The notes under the pieces are model-generated. The model ran no database searches and had not been told where the DNA came from. It was given only the letters and a program-made list of their open reading frames with translations. A stretch of 64,000 nucleotides of DNA from assembly GCA_023460995.1 (NCBI GenBank), contig JAEWOE010000006.1, positions 62,001-126,000 of the forward strand, given 5' to 3'. This stretch comes from Bacillota bacterium. Lineage in GTDB: Bacteria > Bacillota_I > Bacilli_A > RF39 > UBA660. Below, piece after piece: positions 30,320 to 40,520 of this stretch (position 1 is its first letter; every line of letters begins with the position of its first letter). The translations under genes were made by a program, and so were the position numbers.

Positions 30320-31475
30320 CTATAGTTTTTACAACATATGGATCATTTGAAGTACCTGTTCCACTTGTAAAATTTATATTTCCATTAATTGTTAATTCTA
30401 TATTCATGTTATTAGTTTGACTAGCTCTTGATCTATAAATCAAACCTGAAGAAGCATAGAATACTTCGTAAGTATTTTTAGAATTCGGTGTAGCTGTCCA
30501 AAATTGACTATTCATTTTAGCTAAAAAGTTATAGTTTGAACATGACTCAGAATTTGATGTTAAACAATTAATATCAATTGATACTTCCATAAGTTCAGAT
30601 ACATATGGTAACCCTACTGCCATCAATTCTGATTTTGTTGTACATTCTGCTATACCAGTTTTATCACTTGATTCTTCACTGCGACCGCCAACACAATACT
30701 CTTTTGGTATAACAATAGACTTACTGTCAGATGAAAAGTTTTCTTTATTGTTATAATAATCAAGAATTGAATCTTTAATTCGACTATTCTCTGTTCCTTC
30801 AAAATAATTGATACCATAATTTCTTCTTATATCATTATTATATCTATCATCCCATGATATATATTTTGTTCCTGTTTGTTGCAATAATCTTATATTTCCA
30901 TCTGAATCTACTCTTAAAATTCTCCATGTTTGACCTGCAAATGTTAAATAATTATTAACATATTCACCTCTGAAAACATAATAATTTCCTATTTCATTAA
31001 AATATAATCCGTTGCCTTCTGTAACAATATTTTTACTATCTGTTATAACATCGGATAAAACTTTAAAAGAATAATCATCTCCACAAGTTAATTTTGGATT
31101 ATAACTGTAATAATCAGCATTTTTGAAAACAGTAACGGATCCATTACAATTAGTATCTTTACCTTTATACTTTGTTATTTCTTTCATATATCCACTTGAA
31201 ACTAGTGCACTAATTGATATTTTAGTTTCACCGTATATTTCATCAGTAATTTTATCAGGATTATCAGCAACATAACTTTTGGCTGCTCTAATCATAATAT
31301 TTTCAAGCTGGCTGTTATTAATTTTTGTACCTACAATAGCCTTAACTATTATCAATATAATAACTATTGCTAAGACAATTCCTATAGCAATTACCCCTAG
31401 TTTAATTAACTTTTTTTGTTGATCATTCATTTCAGGTTTTTTTATATTCTTTAAATCTTCTAAACTAAATCCCAT
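30315..31475 (-). CDS. Pilin-like membrane-anchored surface protein
   Basis: 386 residues. A short cytoplasmic start is followed by one membrane helix (about 23-48), then a pseudopilin-like region: AAKSYVADNPDKI, ISALVSSGYMKEI, NGSVTVFKNADYY and NPKLTCGDD. The same arrangement occurs in the protein at 19136-20515. A second domain contains YYVFRGEYVNNYLTFAGQTW and RILRVDSDGNIRLLQQ, a pattern common in surface proteins of gut Firmicutes. Four or more Cys could form disulfides. The gene is inserted between rplQ and the ecf genes, has its own extended -10 promoter and terminator, and is a single-gene unit. Confidence 0.78.
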   Translation of the reverse strand: MGFSLEDLKNIKKPEMNDQQKKLIKLGVIAIGIVLAIVIILIIVKAIVGTKINNSQLENIMIRAAKSYVADNPDKITDEIYGETKISISALVSSGYMKEITKYKGKDTNCNGSVTVFKNADYYSYNPKLTCGDDYSFKVLSDVITDSKNIVTEGNGLYFNEIGNYYVFRGEYVNNYLTFAGQTWRILRVDSDGNIRLLQQTGTKYISWDDRYNNDIRRNYGINYFEGTENSRIKDSILDYYNNKENFSSDSKSIVIPKEYCVGGRSEESSDKTGIAECTTKSELMAVGLPYVSELMEVSIDINCLTSNSESCSNYNFLAKMNSQFWTATPNSKNTYEVFYASSGLIYRSRASQTNNMNIELTINGNINFTSGTGTSNDPYVVKTIG

Positions 31476-31504
31476 AGATAACCTCCTATAACAATTCTAG
31501 ATAT

Positions 31505-31513
31505 ATTATATCA
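31505..31513 (-). promoter_or_regulatory. Extended -10 promoter for the pilin-like gene
   Basis: Minus strand TGA-TATAAT, 30 bases before the start at 31475 and just after the rplQ terminator. No clear -35 is present. Confidence 0.5.
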
Positions 31514-31534
31514 TGTTATAAAATAAAATAAAAT

Positions 31535-31558
31535 AAAAAAGATGCTTATTTAGCATCT
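31535..31558 (-). terminator. Terminator of the S10-spc-alpha operon
   Basis: The stem AGATGC/GCATCT with a 7-base loop at 31540-31558 is followed by TTTTTTATTTT on the minus strand. The rplQ TAA stop lies in the loop. Confidence 0.85.
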
Positions 31559-31902
31559 CCCTCAACTAATTCTAAAATAGCAACTAATGCGTCATCTCCA
31601 CGACGTTCAGTTAATTTTAAAATTCTTGTATAGCCACCATTTCTATTAGCATAACGAGGAGCTAAGTCATTAAATACTTTTTTGACTGCTTCTGCATCAT
31701 TTTGTAAGAAAGCTAAAGCTTTTCTACGTGCTACTAAAGAACCGTCTTTACCATATGAAATCATTTTGTCAACAAATTTGCGAGCTTCTTTAGCTCTTGT
31801 TTCAGTTGTTTCAATTCTTTCATTCATAATAAGATCTTTAGTTAGATTAGCAAGCATACTTCTTCTATGTTTATTAGTACGTCCTAATTTTCTATAAGCC
31901 AT
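31546..31902 (-). CDS. rplQ: 50S ribosomal protein L17
   Basis: 118 residues. [20 protein letters not shown] and the [18 protein letters not shown] segment are L17 hallmarks. It is the last gene of the long ribosomal operon, 18 bases after rpoA, with AGGAGG upstream. Confidence 0.97.
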   Translation of the reverse strand: MAYRKLGRTNKHRRSMLANLTKDLIMNERIETTETRAKEARKFVDKMISYGKDGSLVARRKALAFLQNDAEAVKKVFNDLAPRYANRNGGYTRILKLTERRGDDALVAILELVEGDAK

Positions 31903-31920
31903 ATTTATTCCTCCTAACTA

Positions 31921-32871
31921 CTAATCTTCATCGCGAAATTTAAGTCCCATATCTTTAATCTTATCCATAACTTCCTTTAAAGACTTCTTACCTAAATTAC
32001 GAATTTTCATCATCTCTAGTTCTGATTTTTCTACCAAATCACCTAATGTATTAATATTAGCTCTTTTTAAGCAATTATAAGCTCTAACTGAGAAATCTAA
32101 ATCATCTATTGATGTCTCTAATCTCTTAAGTTTACTATCCTCTTGTTTAGCAGACATAACACCTGTAGTATCCGCAAGTTCACTTAAATTAGTAATAATA
32201 TTTAAATGTTCAATAATTATCTTAGCACCTAAAGCCATAGCTTCTTCTGGTTTTAAAGAACCATTAGTATAAACATCTATAATTAATTTATCATAATTAG
32301 CATCTTGTCCTACACGAGCATTATCTACTTCATAACTAATTCTTTCAATTGGTGAATATAAAGCATCTATTGGAATGAAACCAATCTTTGCATTTTCTAT
32401 ATGTTGTTTATTTTCATTAGCTGGAACATATCCACGACCACTTGCAACAATCATTTCCATGTCAAGTTTTCCACCCTTAGCTATTGTTGCTATAACTTGA
32501 TCTTTATTTATAACTTCTACGTCAGCATCACTTTTGATGTCTCCGGCAGTTACAACGCCTTCTTTATCAGCATATAAATGAATTATTTTCAATCCATCAA
32601 CATGTTTCTTAAGTACTACGCTTTTCAAATTTAAAACAATAGTTGTTACATCTTCAACTACACCTTCGATAGTTTGGAATTCATGCATTACTCCATCAAT
32701 TCTAACTGCTACAATAGCACTACCTGGCATATTTGATAACATTACTCTTCTAAGAGAATTACCTATAGTTGTTCCAAAACCTCTTTCCAAAGGCTCTAAT
32801 TCAAATTTTCCATAGTTATTATTTTCAACATAATCAGTAATCTTAAATACTGGTTTTTCAAAGTTCAACAC
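31921..32871 (-). CDS. rpoA: RNA polymerase alpha subunit
   Basis: 316 residues when started at the GTG at 32871, which has AAGGAG eight bases upstream; the longer frame to 32922 runs back into rpsK and lacks a site. EPLERGFGTTIGNSLRRVML is the dimerisation signature of the N-terminal domain. The C-terminal domain (about 245-310) has IRNLGKKSLKEVMDKI, which contacts UP elements and activators. It lies in the canonical rpsM-rpsK-rpoA-rplQ order. Confidence 0.96.
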   Translation of the reverse strand: MLNFEKPVFKITDYVENNNYGKFELEPLERGFGTTIGNSLRRVMLSNMPGSAIVAVRIDGVMHEFQTIEGVVEDVTTIVLNLKSVVLKKHVDGLKIIHLYADKEGVVTAGDIKSDADVEVINKDQVIATIAKGGKLDMEMIVASGRGYVPANENKQHIENAKIGFIPIDALYSPIERISYEVDNARVGQDANYDKLIIDVYTNGSLKPEEAMALGAKIIIEHLNIITNLSELADTTGVMSAKQEDSKLKRLETSIDDLDFSVRAYNCLKRANINTLGDLVEKSELEMMKIRNLGKKSLKEVMDKIKDMGLKFRDED

Positions 32872-32891
32872 TTTTCTCACTCCTTTTCTTA

Positions 32892-33275
32892 TTATCCACG
32901 AGGACGTTTTGGTGGACGACATCCATTATGTGGGATAGGTGTTACATCAGAAATTGAAGTAATTTCTAAACCTGCAGTTTGTAATGAACGGATAGCTGTT
33001 TCACGTCCAGAACCTAAACCTTTTACAAATACTTCAACTTTCCTCATACCCATATCTACTGCAGCTTTTCCTGCAGCTTCTGCTGACATACCTGCAGCAA
33101 ATGGAGTTGATTTCTTGCTTCCTTTAAATCCTAAAGTACCAGCAGAAGCCCAACTTATTGCATTTCCTTCACTATCAGTAATTGTTACGATAGTATTATT
33201 GAAAGTTGAATGAACAAATGCTCTACCTTCTGGCACATTTTTCTTAACTTTACGTTTTCTTGGTTTATAAGCCAT
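32892..33275 (-). CDS. rpsK: 30S ribosomal protein S11
   Basis: 127 residues. [35 protein letters not shown] and the C-terminal [13 protein letters not shown] are S11 signatures. It follows rpsM and precedes rpoA. Confidence 0.97.
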   Translation of the reverse strand: MAYKPRKRKVKKNVPEGRAFVHSTFNNTIVTITDSEGNAISWASAGTLGFKGSKKSTPFAAGMSAEAAGKAAVDMGMRKVEVFVKGLGSGRETAIRSLQTAGLEITSISDVTPIPHNGCRPPKRPRG

Positions 33276-33305
33276 TTATATAACCTCCTTATTCATTAGT
33301 TACAA

Positions 33306-33671
33306 TTATTTTTTCTTATTAGCAACTACTTTACCTTTACCCTTACGAGTTCTAGCGTTTCTATTTGTTCTTTGACCTCTAACTGGAAGTCCTTTTTTAT
33401 GTCTTACACCTTGGTAAGAATTAATTTCCATTTTAGTCTTGATATTCATGTTTACTTCACGACGTAGATCACCTTCTGTGATATACTTATTAACTTCATC
33501 ACGAATTTTTGAAATTTCATCATTATCTAAATCTTTAGCTCTTTTATCTGGATTAACTCCAGCACTTTTTAAGATTTCGTTTGATAAACTTCTACCTATT
33601 CCATAAATATAAGTTAATGCGATTTCGATTCTTTTATTATCTGGTACTTCTACACCTTTAATACGTGCCAT
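33306..33671 (-). CDS. rpsM: 30S ribosomal protein S13
   Basis: 121 residues. [32 protein letters not shown] and the basic C-terminus with [14 protein letters not shown] are diagnostic. It contacts the 50S subunit and P-site tRNA. It lies 14 bases after rpmJ. Confidence 0.97.
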   Translation of the reverse strand: MARIKGVEVPDNKRIEIALTYIYGIGRSLSNEILKSAGVNPDKRAKDLDNDEISKIRDEVNKYITEGDLRREVNMNIKTKMEINSYQGVRHKKGLPVRGQRTNRNARTRKGKGKVVANKKK

Positions 33672-33685
33672 TCAAACACCTCCTA

Positions 33686-33799
33686 TTAACCTTGTCTTTG
33701 ATTATGCTTTGGATTAGCACATCTAACTTCTAATCTTCCGTTACGTTTTATAATTTTGCATTTATCGCATATTGGTTTAACTGATGCTCTAACTTTCAT
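33686..33799 (-). CDS. rpmJ: 50S ribosomal protein L36
   Basis: A 37-residue frame from the ATG at 33799 to the TAA at 33686, easily missed because of size. The protein begins [15 protein letters not shown] and ends [11 protein letters not shown]; the Cys-Cys-Cys-His set is the zinc ribbon of the C+ form of L36. It sits between infA and rpsM as in most Firmicutes, with a good AGGAGG-type site upstream. Confidence 0.96.
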   Translation of the reverse strand: MKVRASVKPICDKCKIIKRNGRLEVRCANPKHNQRQG

Positions 33800-33816
33800 A
33801 TCTTTTCCTCCTACTA

Positions 33817-34032
33817 TTATTTTCGGTAAGTTATGCGCCCACGTGTTAAATCGTATGGTGAGAGTTCAACAGTTACTGTATCGCCTGGTAAGATGCGAAT
33901 ATAATTCATTCGGATTTTACCAGAAACGTGAGCAATTACAGTATGTTTATTTTCAAGTTCAACTTTGAAAATTCCTCCCGGCTTTACTTCTACAACTTTT
34001 CCTTGTACTTCGATTGTATCATCTTTTGGCAT
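33817..34032 (-). CDS. infA: Translation initiation factor IF-1
   Basis: 71 residues, an OB-fold protein: [37 protein letters not shown] and the ending [12 protein letters not shown] match IF-1 throughout. It blocks the A site during initiation. It lies four bases after map, in the standard adk-map-infA-rpmJ order. Confidence 0.97.
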   Translation of the reverse strand: MPKDDTIEVQGKVVEVKPGGIFKVELENKHTVIAHVSGKIRMNYIRILPGDTVTVELSPYDLTRGRITYRK

Positions 34033-34036
34033 ATTT

Positions 34037-34783
34037 TCACCTCTTTGTTAAAATTGTATATCCATCTTTAGTAACTACAACTGTATGTTCATAATGAGCA
34101 GATGGTTTATTATCTGCAGTTACAATAGTCCAATCATCATCAAGAACATATATTCTTGCTGACCCCATGTTAAGCATAGGTTCTATAGCAATACACATAC
34201 CTTCTTTTAATAATGGGCCTGTACCAGGTTTGCCATAATTAGGCACATCTGGATCTTCATGAACATGATTACCAATTCCATGGCCAACAAGTTCTTTTAC
34301 TACTCCAAGATTATACTTTTTAGCATATTTACTGATAGCATATCCTATATCACCAATTCTGTTACCTGGCTTAACCTCTTTTAATCCTTCATATAAAGAT
34401 TGTTCAGTATGCTTCATAAGTAATTCTACTTCTTTGCTAACTTTTCCAACTTTATAAGTCCAGGCAGAGTCGCCGTGATAACCTTTATAGCAAGCACCAA
34501 TATCTAGTGTAACTATATCTCCATCTTTTAATTTACGACCTGATGGAATTCCATGGACTACTTCTTCATTAATAGAAATACAAATAGTTCCAGGAAATCC
34601 ATATAGTCCTTTAAAAGAAGGAGTAGCATTTTGACCAATAATAAATTCTTCAGCTAGACGATCTATCTCTTTTGTTGTAATACCTGATTTTATATAAGGT
34701 ATTAAATAATTATGTGTATCGCCAACAATCTTTCCAGCTACTTTCATTAATTCGATTTCTTCTGGAGTTTTTATACTTATCAT
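34037..34783 (-). CDS. map: Methionine aminopeptidase type I
   Basis: 248 residues. The five metal ligands are recognisable: Asp in [11 protein letters not shown], Asp in GDSAWT, His in [13 protein letters not shown], Glu in IAIEPML and Glu in HYEHTVVV. It removes the initiator Met from nascent proteins. Its ATG overlaps the adk TGA stop. Confidence 0.96.
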   Translation of the reverse strand: MISIKTPEEIELMKVAGKIVGDTHNYLIPYIKSGITTKEIDRLAEEFIIGQNATPSFKGLYGFPGTICISINEEVVHGIPSGRKLKDGDIVTLDIGACYKGYHGDSAWTYKVGKVSKEVELLMKHTEQSLYEGLKEVKPGNRIGDIGYAISKYAKKYNLGVVKELVGHGIGNHVHEDPDVPNYGKPGTGPLLKEGMCIAIEPMLNMGSARIYVLDDDWTIVTADNKPSAHYEHTVVVTKDGYTILTKR

Positions 34784-35436
34784 TTCTTATCACTCATAAT
34801 ATCTTCAATTTGTTTAAAGGTATTATCCTTGCCAAAACTAGTATCCACATGATATAAGATATTCTTTTCTTTATAATAATCAATTAATGGTTTTGTTTTT
34901 TCTAAATAAGTATCAAAACGATTCTCAAAAGTCTCTGCATTATCATCAGCTCTTTTAACAAGTTTTGTACCGCATTTATCACAAATTCCACTTATAATAG
35001 GCTTCGCTTCTTCTGATATTTCGTTAAAAACGCTGCCACAACTTGGACAAGTAACTCTACCAACGATACGATTTTTTGCAACCTCTTTATCAATATCAAG
35101 AACGATTACATAACCTAAATCTATATTTAAGTTCGTTAATATTTCTTCGTAGTGTTTAGCTTGTTCGATATTACGTGGAAAACCATCTAATATATAACCA
35201 TTATTGCAATCTGATTGTAACAATCTCTCTTTTAATAATTCTAAAATTATTTCATCACTAACGAAATGACCTTTAGCCATTTCTTCAGCAATATATTTAC
35301 CTCTTTCAGTATCATCTTGAGCACTTCTCAAGATATCTCCTGTTGATATATGAGGCATGTTATATTTAGAACTAAGCATTACTGCCTGAGTTCCTTTACC
35401 AGCCGCTGGAGGGGCTATAAAAATAATGCTTTTCAT
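34780..35436 (-). CDS. adk: Adenylate kinase, zinc-lid form
   Basis: 218 residues. APPAAGKGTQAVML is the P-loop (Ala replaces the usual Gly in GxPGAGKGT). DGFPRNIEQA is the nucleotide-binding motif. The lid has a Cys4 zinc site, CPSCG ... CDKCG. It interconverts ATP, AMP and ADP. It overlaps secY by one base and ends in a TGA that overlaps map. Confidence 0.96.
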   Translation of the reverse strand: MKSIIFIAPPAAGKGTQAVMLSSKYNMPHISTGDILRSAQDDTERGKYIAEEMAKGHFVSDEIILELLKERLLQSDCNNGYILDGFPRNIEQAKHYEEILTNLNIDLGYVIVLDIDKEVAKNRIVGRVTCPSCGSVFNEISEEAKPIISGICDKCGTKLVKRADDNAETFENRFDTYLEKTKPLIDYYKEKNILYHVDTSFGKDNTFKQIEDIMSDKK

Positions 35437-36704
35437 TATTTTTTTCTTCCTCTTGTATAATTACGACTGATAAGTTGACTTTCAATTTGTTTATATGTTT
35501 CTAGTGCAACTCCTACAACAATAAGTAGTCCAGTACCACCAATTTGTACGCTAGTTGGTAAATTTGAAATAATACCAAATAACAATGGTAAAGCTGCAAT
35601 TATTGCTAGTGTTAAAGCACCAACAAATGTAATTCTTTTTATTATAGTTGATATATAACTAACTGTTTCTTCACCTGGTCTAACTCCAGGAATATAACCA
35701 CCATTTTTATTTAAGTTATCAGCCAACTCATTTGGTTTTAATTGTATAAAAGTATAAAAGTATGTAAATCCAAATATACATAATACAAATAAAATCATAC
35801 CTGTTGGAGTAGTCATAACTATCCACTTATTTATAAACAAAGTTATTGAATCATTTTTAATAAATGATGCAAGTATTGATGGAATTGAAATTATTGCTGA
35901 CGCAAAAATTACAGGTATAACATTAGCAGAATTTAATTTGAATGGAATATAACTTTGTCTTCCACCATAACTACTAACTGATTTGTTTGCATATTGAATA
36001 GGTATTCGTCTTTCAGCTGTTTCCTCATATACAATGCCTAAAACTACGGCAATGTAGACAACAACAAACATTGTAAACATAACAACACCTAAAGATATTG
36101 CTTGCACTGTTGCTGTAGTATCAACTAATGAAGTAAACGCAGTATAAAACATGTTAGGTAAACTTGCAAGTATACCTGCCATGATTATAAGTGAAATTCC
36201 GTTACCAATCCCTTTTGCAGTTATTTGATCTCCTAACCATAATAGGAATGCTGTTCCAGCTGTAAGAATTACAGCATATTCTAGATATTGAATAGGACTT
36301 CCATCATTTACAAATGCAAATGAGTAGACATATCCTTGTACAAATGCTAGCAAAATTCCTAATACTCTAGTTATTTGATTAATCTTTGTTCTTCCTGAAA
36401 TTCCTTGCTTAGATAATTCAGTTAAATACGGAATAATATCCATAGAAAGTAATTGAATTATAATTGATGCAGTGATATATGGCATAACACCAAGAGCAAA
36501 TATAGAGAATTTCTCCATAGCTCCACCACCCATTGTATTTAATAATTCAAGAAACCCTAAATTACCTAGTGAATTTTTCCCAATTCCCGGAACAATAATA
36601 GCTGTTCCTAACTTAAAGATGAACAAAGCTGCAAGAGTAAACAAAAGTTTCTTTTGTAAATCTTTATTCTTGCGATTGAATATTTGCTTAACTGTTGCAA
36701 ACAT
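35436..36704 (-). CDS. secY: Preprotein translocase subunit SecY
   Basis: 422 residues with ten membrane helices. Recognisable segments are GAMEKFSIFALGVMPYITAS, the AERRIPIQYANK cytoplasmic loop and the loop before the last helices with VRPGEETVSYIS. It forms the central channel of the Sec system, which must export the many surface proteins of this window. It begins one base after rplO, the usual order. Confidence 0.97.
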   Translation of the reverse strand: MFATVKQIFNRKNKDLQKKLLFTLAALFIFKLGTAIIVPGIGKNSLGNLGFLELLNTMGGGAMEKFSIFALGVMPYITASIIIQLLSMDIIPYLTELSKQGISGRTKINQITRVLGILLAFVQGYVYSFAFVNDGSPIQYLEYAVILTAGTAFLLWLGDQITAKGIGNGISLIIMAGILASLPNMFYTAFTSLVDTTATVQAISLGVVMFTMFVVVYIAVVLGIVYEETAERRIPIQYANKSVSSYGGRQSYIPFKLNSANVIPVIFASAIISIPSILASFIKNDSITLFINKWIVMTTPTGMILFVLCIFGFTYFYTFIQLKPNELADNLNKNGGYIPGVRPGEETVSYISTIIKRITFVGALTLAIIAALPLLFGIISNLPTSVQIGGTGLLIVVGVALETYKQIESQLISRNYTRGRKK

Positions 36705-36705
36705 A

Positions 36706-37149
36706 CTAGATCACCTCAGCTTTTCCACCTAATTTTTCTATTTGTTCTTTAGCTACACTTGAGAATTTGTGTGCTTTAACTGTTATTTTCTTTTCTAAAG
36801 TACCATTTCCTAATACTTTAATACCATCTATTTGATTTTTAACTAATCCCATTTCTTTTAGTAATTCTGGTGTAATTACAGTATTGTCTTCAAACTTATT
36901 TAAATCACTTAAATTAATAATAGCATACTCAGTTTTAAATTTTGCATTAGAGAATCCTCTTTTTGGTAATCTTCTGAATAATGGTAATTGTCCACCTTCA
37001 AAACCTGGTCTAACTCCACCACCACTACGAGCGTTTTGTCCTTTATGACCTTTACCAGCAGTTTTACCTGTTCCTGAACTTGTACCACGTCCAATTCTTT
37101 TACGAACTTTTGTAGATCCTTCAGCAGGATACATTGAATTTAACTTCAT
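36706..37149 (-). CDS. rplO: 50S ribosomal protein L15
   Basis: 147 residues. [20 protein letters not shown] and [17 protein letters not shown] are L15 signatures. Its ATG overlaps the rpsE stop (TAATG), which leaves no space for rpmD, normally found between them. Confidence 0.97.
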   Translation of the reverse strand: MKLNSMYPAEGSTKVRKRIGRGTSSGTGKTAGKGHKGQNARSGGGVRPGFEGGQLPLFRRLPKRGFSNAKFKTEYAIINLSDLNKFEDNTVITPELLKEMGLVKNQIDGIKVLGNGTLEKKITVKAHKFSSVAKEQIEKLGGKAEVI

Positions 37150-37661
37150 TAGTATAACTCCTCAACTTTTTTGCCACGTAATGCAGCAACCTCTTCAGCT
37201 GTTTTTTGAACTCTTAATGCATTTAATGTAGCATATGCCATATTAAGTTTAGTATTTGAACCTTGTGATTTAGATAAAATGTCTTTAACTCCTGCTAATT
37301 CTAGTACGGCTCTAACTGGACCACCAGCTTTAACTCCTGTACCTTTAGATGCTGGTTTTAATAAAACCTTGCTAGCACCTCTTACACCAATTGCTTCATG
37401 TGGAATAGTTCTGCTATCAACGATAGCTACTCTTACTACGCTTTTTGTTGCAGCTTGTTCGGCTTTCTTTATTGCATCTGGTACTTCATTTGCTTTACCA
37501 GTTCCAATACCTACTTGACCGTTTCTGTCTCCAACAGCTACAGTAGCAGAGAAACGGAAATGACGACCACCTTTTGTTACTTTTGTAACACGACCAATAT
37601 TAATGATTTCAGTATCATACATTTTTGGTCTTGGTTCTCTTCTTCTGTTTTCCTTTTCCAT
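37149..37661 (-). CDS. rpsE: 30S ribosomal protein S5
   Basis: 170 residues. [38 protein letters not shown] and [20 protein letters not shown] are S5 signatures. It influences decoding accuracy. It starts 14 bases after rplR and overlaps rplO. Confidence 0.97.
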   Translation of the reverse strand: MEKENRRREPRPKMYDTEIINIGRVTKVTKGGRHFRFSATVAVGDRNGQVGIGTGKANEVPDAIKKAEQAATKSVVRVAIVDSRTIPHEAIGVRGASKVLLKPASKGTGVKAGGPVRAVLELAGVKDILSKSQGSNTKLNMAYATLNALRVQKTAEEVAALRGKKVEELY

Positions 37662-37675
37662 CTAGATTCCTCCTC

Positions 37676-38038
37676 TTAGAATTCTAATCCATTTTCACGT
37701 GCTGCGTCAGCTAATGCTTGTACACGTCCATGATAAAGGTATCCACCTCTATCAAAAGTCACCTTAGTAATTTTAGCTTTTTTAGCTCTACTTGCAAGTA
37801 ATTCTCCTACTTTTTTAGCAGCTTCAACATTGCTACCATTTTCAATCTTTAATTCCTTATCAATTGAAGAGGCACTTACTAATGTAACGGCTTTTTCATC
37901 ATCAATGATTTGTGCAAATATATTACTATTTGATCTAAACACATTAAGTCTTGGAACTTCTTTAGTACCAACAACTTTTGCTCTAACACGAGCATGTCTA
38001 GCAACACGCATTTCATTACGAGATACTTTTTTAATCAT
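37676..38038 (-). CDS. rplR: 50S ribosomal protein L18
   Basis: 120 residues. [32 protein letters not shown] and the C-terminal [20 protein letters not shown] identify L18, which binds 5S rRNA. The order rplF-rplR-rpsE is standard. Confidence 0.97.
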   Translation of the reverse strand: MIKKVSRNEMRVARHARVRAKVVGTKEVPRLNVFRSNSNIFAQIIDDEKAVTLVSASSIDKELKIENGSNVEAAKKVGELLASRAKKAKITKVTFDRGGYLYHGRVQALADAARENGLEF

Positions 38039-38063
38039 AAGTATTACTCTCCTTTACTCTTTA

Positions 38064-38597
38064 TTATTTAGATGCTTTCTTTCCTTCTTTACGACGAACT
38101 ACTTCATCTTTATAACGAATTCCTTTTCCTTTGTAAGGTTCAGGTTGTCTAATCTTTCTAACGTTAGCAGCAAATTCTCCTACTAAACATTTATCTATTC
38201 CTTTAACACATAATTCAGTATTACTTGGAACTTCTAGAGATAAATCAGTAGGAATTTCTACTTCAACTGGATGTGAATAACCAGCAGTTACTACTAATTT
38301 CCCATCTTTTAAAGCAAAACGATATCCAACACCAATTGATTCTAGTCTTCTTTCATATCCATTTGTAACACCAACAATCATATTATTGATATTAGCATTT
38401 GCAGTTCCATGAAAGTTTTTAACTGTATCATTTTTTCTTGTTAATGTTAATTCATTACCTTCAATGTTTACAGTAATATCTTTATGTATTTCAGTAGAAA
38501 GTTCACCTTTAGGACCACTTACTTTAACAATATTACCATCGATAGATATTGTAACATTTTCTGGTATTGTAATTACTCTATTACCAATACGACTCAT
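38064..38597 (-). CDS. rplF: 50S ribosomal protein L6
   Basis: 177 residues. MSRIGNRVITIPENV at the start and the C-terminal EPYKGKGIRYKDEVVRRKEG with its conserved basic loop define L6. It lies near the factor-binding site of the large subunit. Confidence 0.97.
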   Translation of the reverse strand: MSRIGNRVITIPENVTISIDGNIVKVSGPKGELSTEIHKDITVNIEGNELTLTRKNDTVKNFHGTANANINNMIVGVTNGYERRLESIGVGYRFALKDGKLVVTAGYSHPVEVEIPTDLSLEVPSNTELCVKGIDKCLVGEFAANVRKIRQPEPYKGKGIRYKDEVVRRKEGKKASK

Positions 38598-38624
38598 ATT
38601 AATCCTCCTCTTGCCTTCTACTGA

Positions 38625-39023
38625 TTACCATACGTAAGCTAAAACTTCGCCACCTAATGATTGTTTTTTAGCATCTTTACCAGTCATAACACCATTTGAT
38701 GTAGACATAATAGCGATACCTAAACCATTAAGTACAGTTGGCACTTCTTCAGCTTTCGCATACACACGTAATCCTGGCTTAGAAATTCTTTTTAAACCAG
38801 TTATAACACGTTCTTTCTTTTCACCGTATTTTAAACTTAATACTATTATATTTTGAACGTTGTTTTTCTTAACTTTGAAATCAACTACAAATCCTTCTTC
38901 TTTTAAGATTCTAGCTATTTCTAACTTCATTTTTGAAGCAGGCACTTCAACTTCTTTATATCGCATTTGATTTGCATTACGTATTCTTGTAAGCATATCT
39001 GCGATTGGGTCAGTTACTACCAT
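38625..39023 (-). CDS. rpsH: 30S ribosomal protein S8
   Basis: 132 residues. [20 protein letters not shown] and the C-terminal [20 protein letters not shown] segment ([14 protein letters not shown]) with [10 protein letters not shown] identify S8. In other bacteria S8 regulates the spc genes by binding its own mRNA. Confidence 0.97.
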   Translation of the reverse strand: MVVTDPIADMLTRIRNANQMRYKEVEVPASKMKLEIARILKEEGFVVDFKVKKNNVQNIIVLSLKYGEKKERVITGLKRISKPGLRVYAKAEEVPTVLNGLGIAIMSTSNGVMTGKDAKKQSLGGEVLAYVW

Positions 39024-39042
39024 ATTTTTGTCCTCCCTTCAA

Positions 39043-39228
39043 TTACCAGCTTGATTTTGTCACACCTGGTATTTGTCCTTTATAAGCTAATTCCCTGAAA
39101 CAAATACGGCAAATTCCATATTTTTTAAGTACTGAATGCGGTCTACCACATCTTTGACAACGAGTATATGCACGTACTTCAAACTTTGGTTTACGATTAG
39201 CTTTTACAATCATGCTCTTCTTAGCCAT
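39043..39228 (-). CDS. rpsZ: 30S ribosomal protein S14, zinc-binding type Z
   Basis: 61 residues, the short zinc form: CQRCGRPH ... CRICFREL gives C-x2-C-x14-C-x2-C. The end [16 protein letters not shown] is canonical. It lies between rplE and rpsH in the spc part of the operon. Confidence 0.97.
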   Translation of the reverse strand: MAKKSMIVKANRKPKFEVRAYTRCQRCGRPHSVLKKYGICRICFRELAYKGQIPGVTKSSW

Positions 39229-39243
39229 AATATTCCTCCTAGA

Positions 39244-39783
39244 TTATTTCTTAAATGGCATACCAAAACCTTTTAAAAGATCATAAGCTTCTTCATTAGT
39301 TTTAGCAGTAGTTACCATAACGATATCCATACCACGTACTTTTACAACATTATCATATTCTATTTCTGAGAAAATTAATTGTTCTGTAAGTCCTAAAGTA
39401 TAGTTTCCTCTACCATCAAAAGACTTGTTTGATATACCACGGAAATCTCTAACACGAGGTAATGTAATACTAACTAATTTATCTAAGAAATTATACATGT
39501 TTTCTCCACGTAATGTTACTTTACATCCAATAGCTTGATCTTCTCTTAATTTGAAACCAGCTATAGCTTTTTTAGCTTTAGTTGCTACTGGCTTTTGACC
39601 TGTGATAATTTCCATATCTTTCATTGCAGCATCTAATAATTTACTATTAGTTGTAGCATCACCAACACCCATATTAACAACTATTTTATCTAATTTTGGA
39701 ACTTCCATAACACTAGTATAGTTATATTTTTCTTTTAAGCTTGGTACAATTTCATTTTGATATTTTTCTTTTAGGCGGTTCAT
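39244..39783 (-). CDS. rplE: 50S ribosomal protein L5
   Basis: 179 residues. [36 protein letters not shown] and the C-terminal [13 protein letters not shown] identify L5, which binds 5S rRNA and touches P-site tRNA. Confidence 0.97.
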   Translation of the reverse strand: MNRLKEKYQNEIVPSLKEKYNYTSVMEVPKLDKIVVNMGVGDATTNSKLLDAAMKDMEIITGQKPVATKAKKAIAGFKLREDQAIGCKVTLRGENMYNFLDKLVSITLPRVRDFRGISNKSFDGRGNYTLGLTEQLIFSEIEYDNVVKVRGMDIVMVTTAKTNEEAYDLLKGFGMPFKK

Positions 39784-39800
39784 AGTTACCCTCCTTCCAA

Positions 39801-40109
39801 TTAATCGATAGTAGAGTTAGATTTTTTAGAAACTCTAACTTTCTTACCGTTCTTATCTGTTATATGTCCAATTCTACTTGCTTTCCCAGTTTTTGGGTCC
39901 ACTATCATTGCATTAGAAGCACTAATTGGGGCTTCCATCTCAACGATACTTCCAGCAGCTTGTCCATTTGGTTTAACATGCTTTTTAGCAACGTTAACTC
40001 CTTCGATAACGATTTTGTTTTCGTCACGAAGAATTTTAGTAATTTTGCCTTCTTTACCTTTGTCTTTTCCAGCAATAACTACTACTTTATCTCCTGTTTT
40101 AAAGTTCAT
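39801..40109 (-). CDS. rplX: 50S ribosomal protein L24
   Basis: 102 residues from the ATG at 40109, which has GGGAGG upstream; the frame extends to 40124 over that site. [19 protein letters not shown] is the KOW motif of L24. It nucleates early assembly of the large subunit. Confidence 0.97.
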   Translation of the reverse strand: MNFKTGDKVVVIAGKDKGKEGKITKILRDENKIVIEGVNVAKKHVKPNGQAAGSIVEMEAPISASNAMIVDPKTGKASRIGHITDKNGKKVRVSKKSNSTID

Positions 40110-40124
40110 CAGTTTACCTCCCAA

Positions 40125-40493
40125 CTATAACACTTCTTTAGCAAGTGATATAATTTTCATAAAATCTTTTTCACGCAATTCACGTGCGATTGGTCCAAAT
40201 ACACGAGTTCCAATAGGACTCTTATCATCTTTAACAATAACGCAAGCATTATCATCAAACTTAATATAAGATCCATCTTCTCTTCTTAGACCAAACTTTG
40301 TTCTTACTATTACAGCTTTAACAACTTTTCCTTTACCTACTGTACCATTAGGAGTTGCTTTCTTAATAGTTCCAACAACTATATCACCAATATTACCAGT
40401 TTTTACTTTGCTTCCTCCAAGAACTCTAATGACTGAAAGTTCACGAGCTCCTGAATTGTCTGCTACTTTTAAACGGCTCTCTTGTTGAATCAT
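40125..40493 (-). CDS. rplN: 50S ribosomal protein L14
   Basis: 122 residues. [20 protein letters not shown], the central [20 protein letters not shown] and the ending [10 protein letters not shown] are L14 throughout. It forms an intersubunit bridge. It lies between rpsQ and rplX. Confidence 0.97.
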   Translation of the reverse strand: MIQQESRLKVADNSGARELSVIRVLGGSKVKTGNIGDIVVGTIKKATPNGTVGKGKVVKAVIVRTKFGLRREDGSYIKFDDNACVIVKDDKSPIGTRVFGPIARELREKDFMKIISLAKEVL

Positions 40494-40520
40494 ATATTAA
40501 TCCTCCTTATCAGCTTGCAA

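Noticed and set aside
33686..33799. Treating the gap between infA and rpsM as non-coding
   Set aside because: A 37-codon frame with full identity pattern of L36 fills it.
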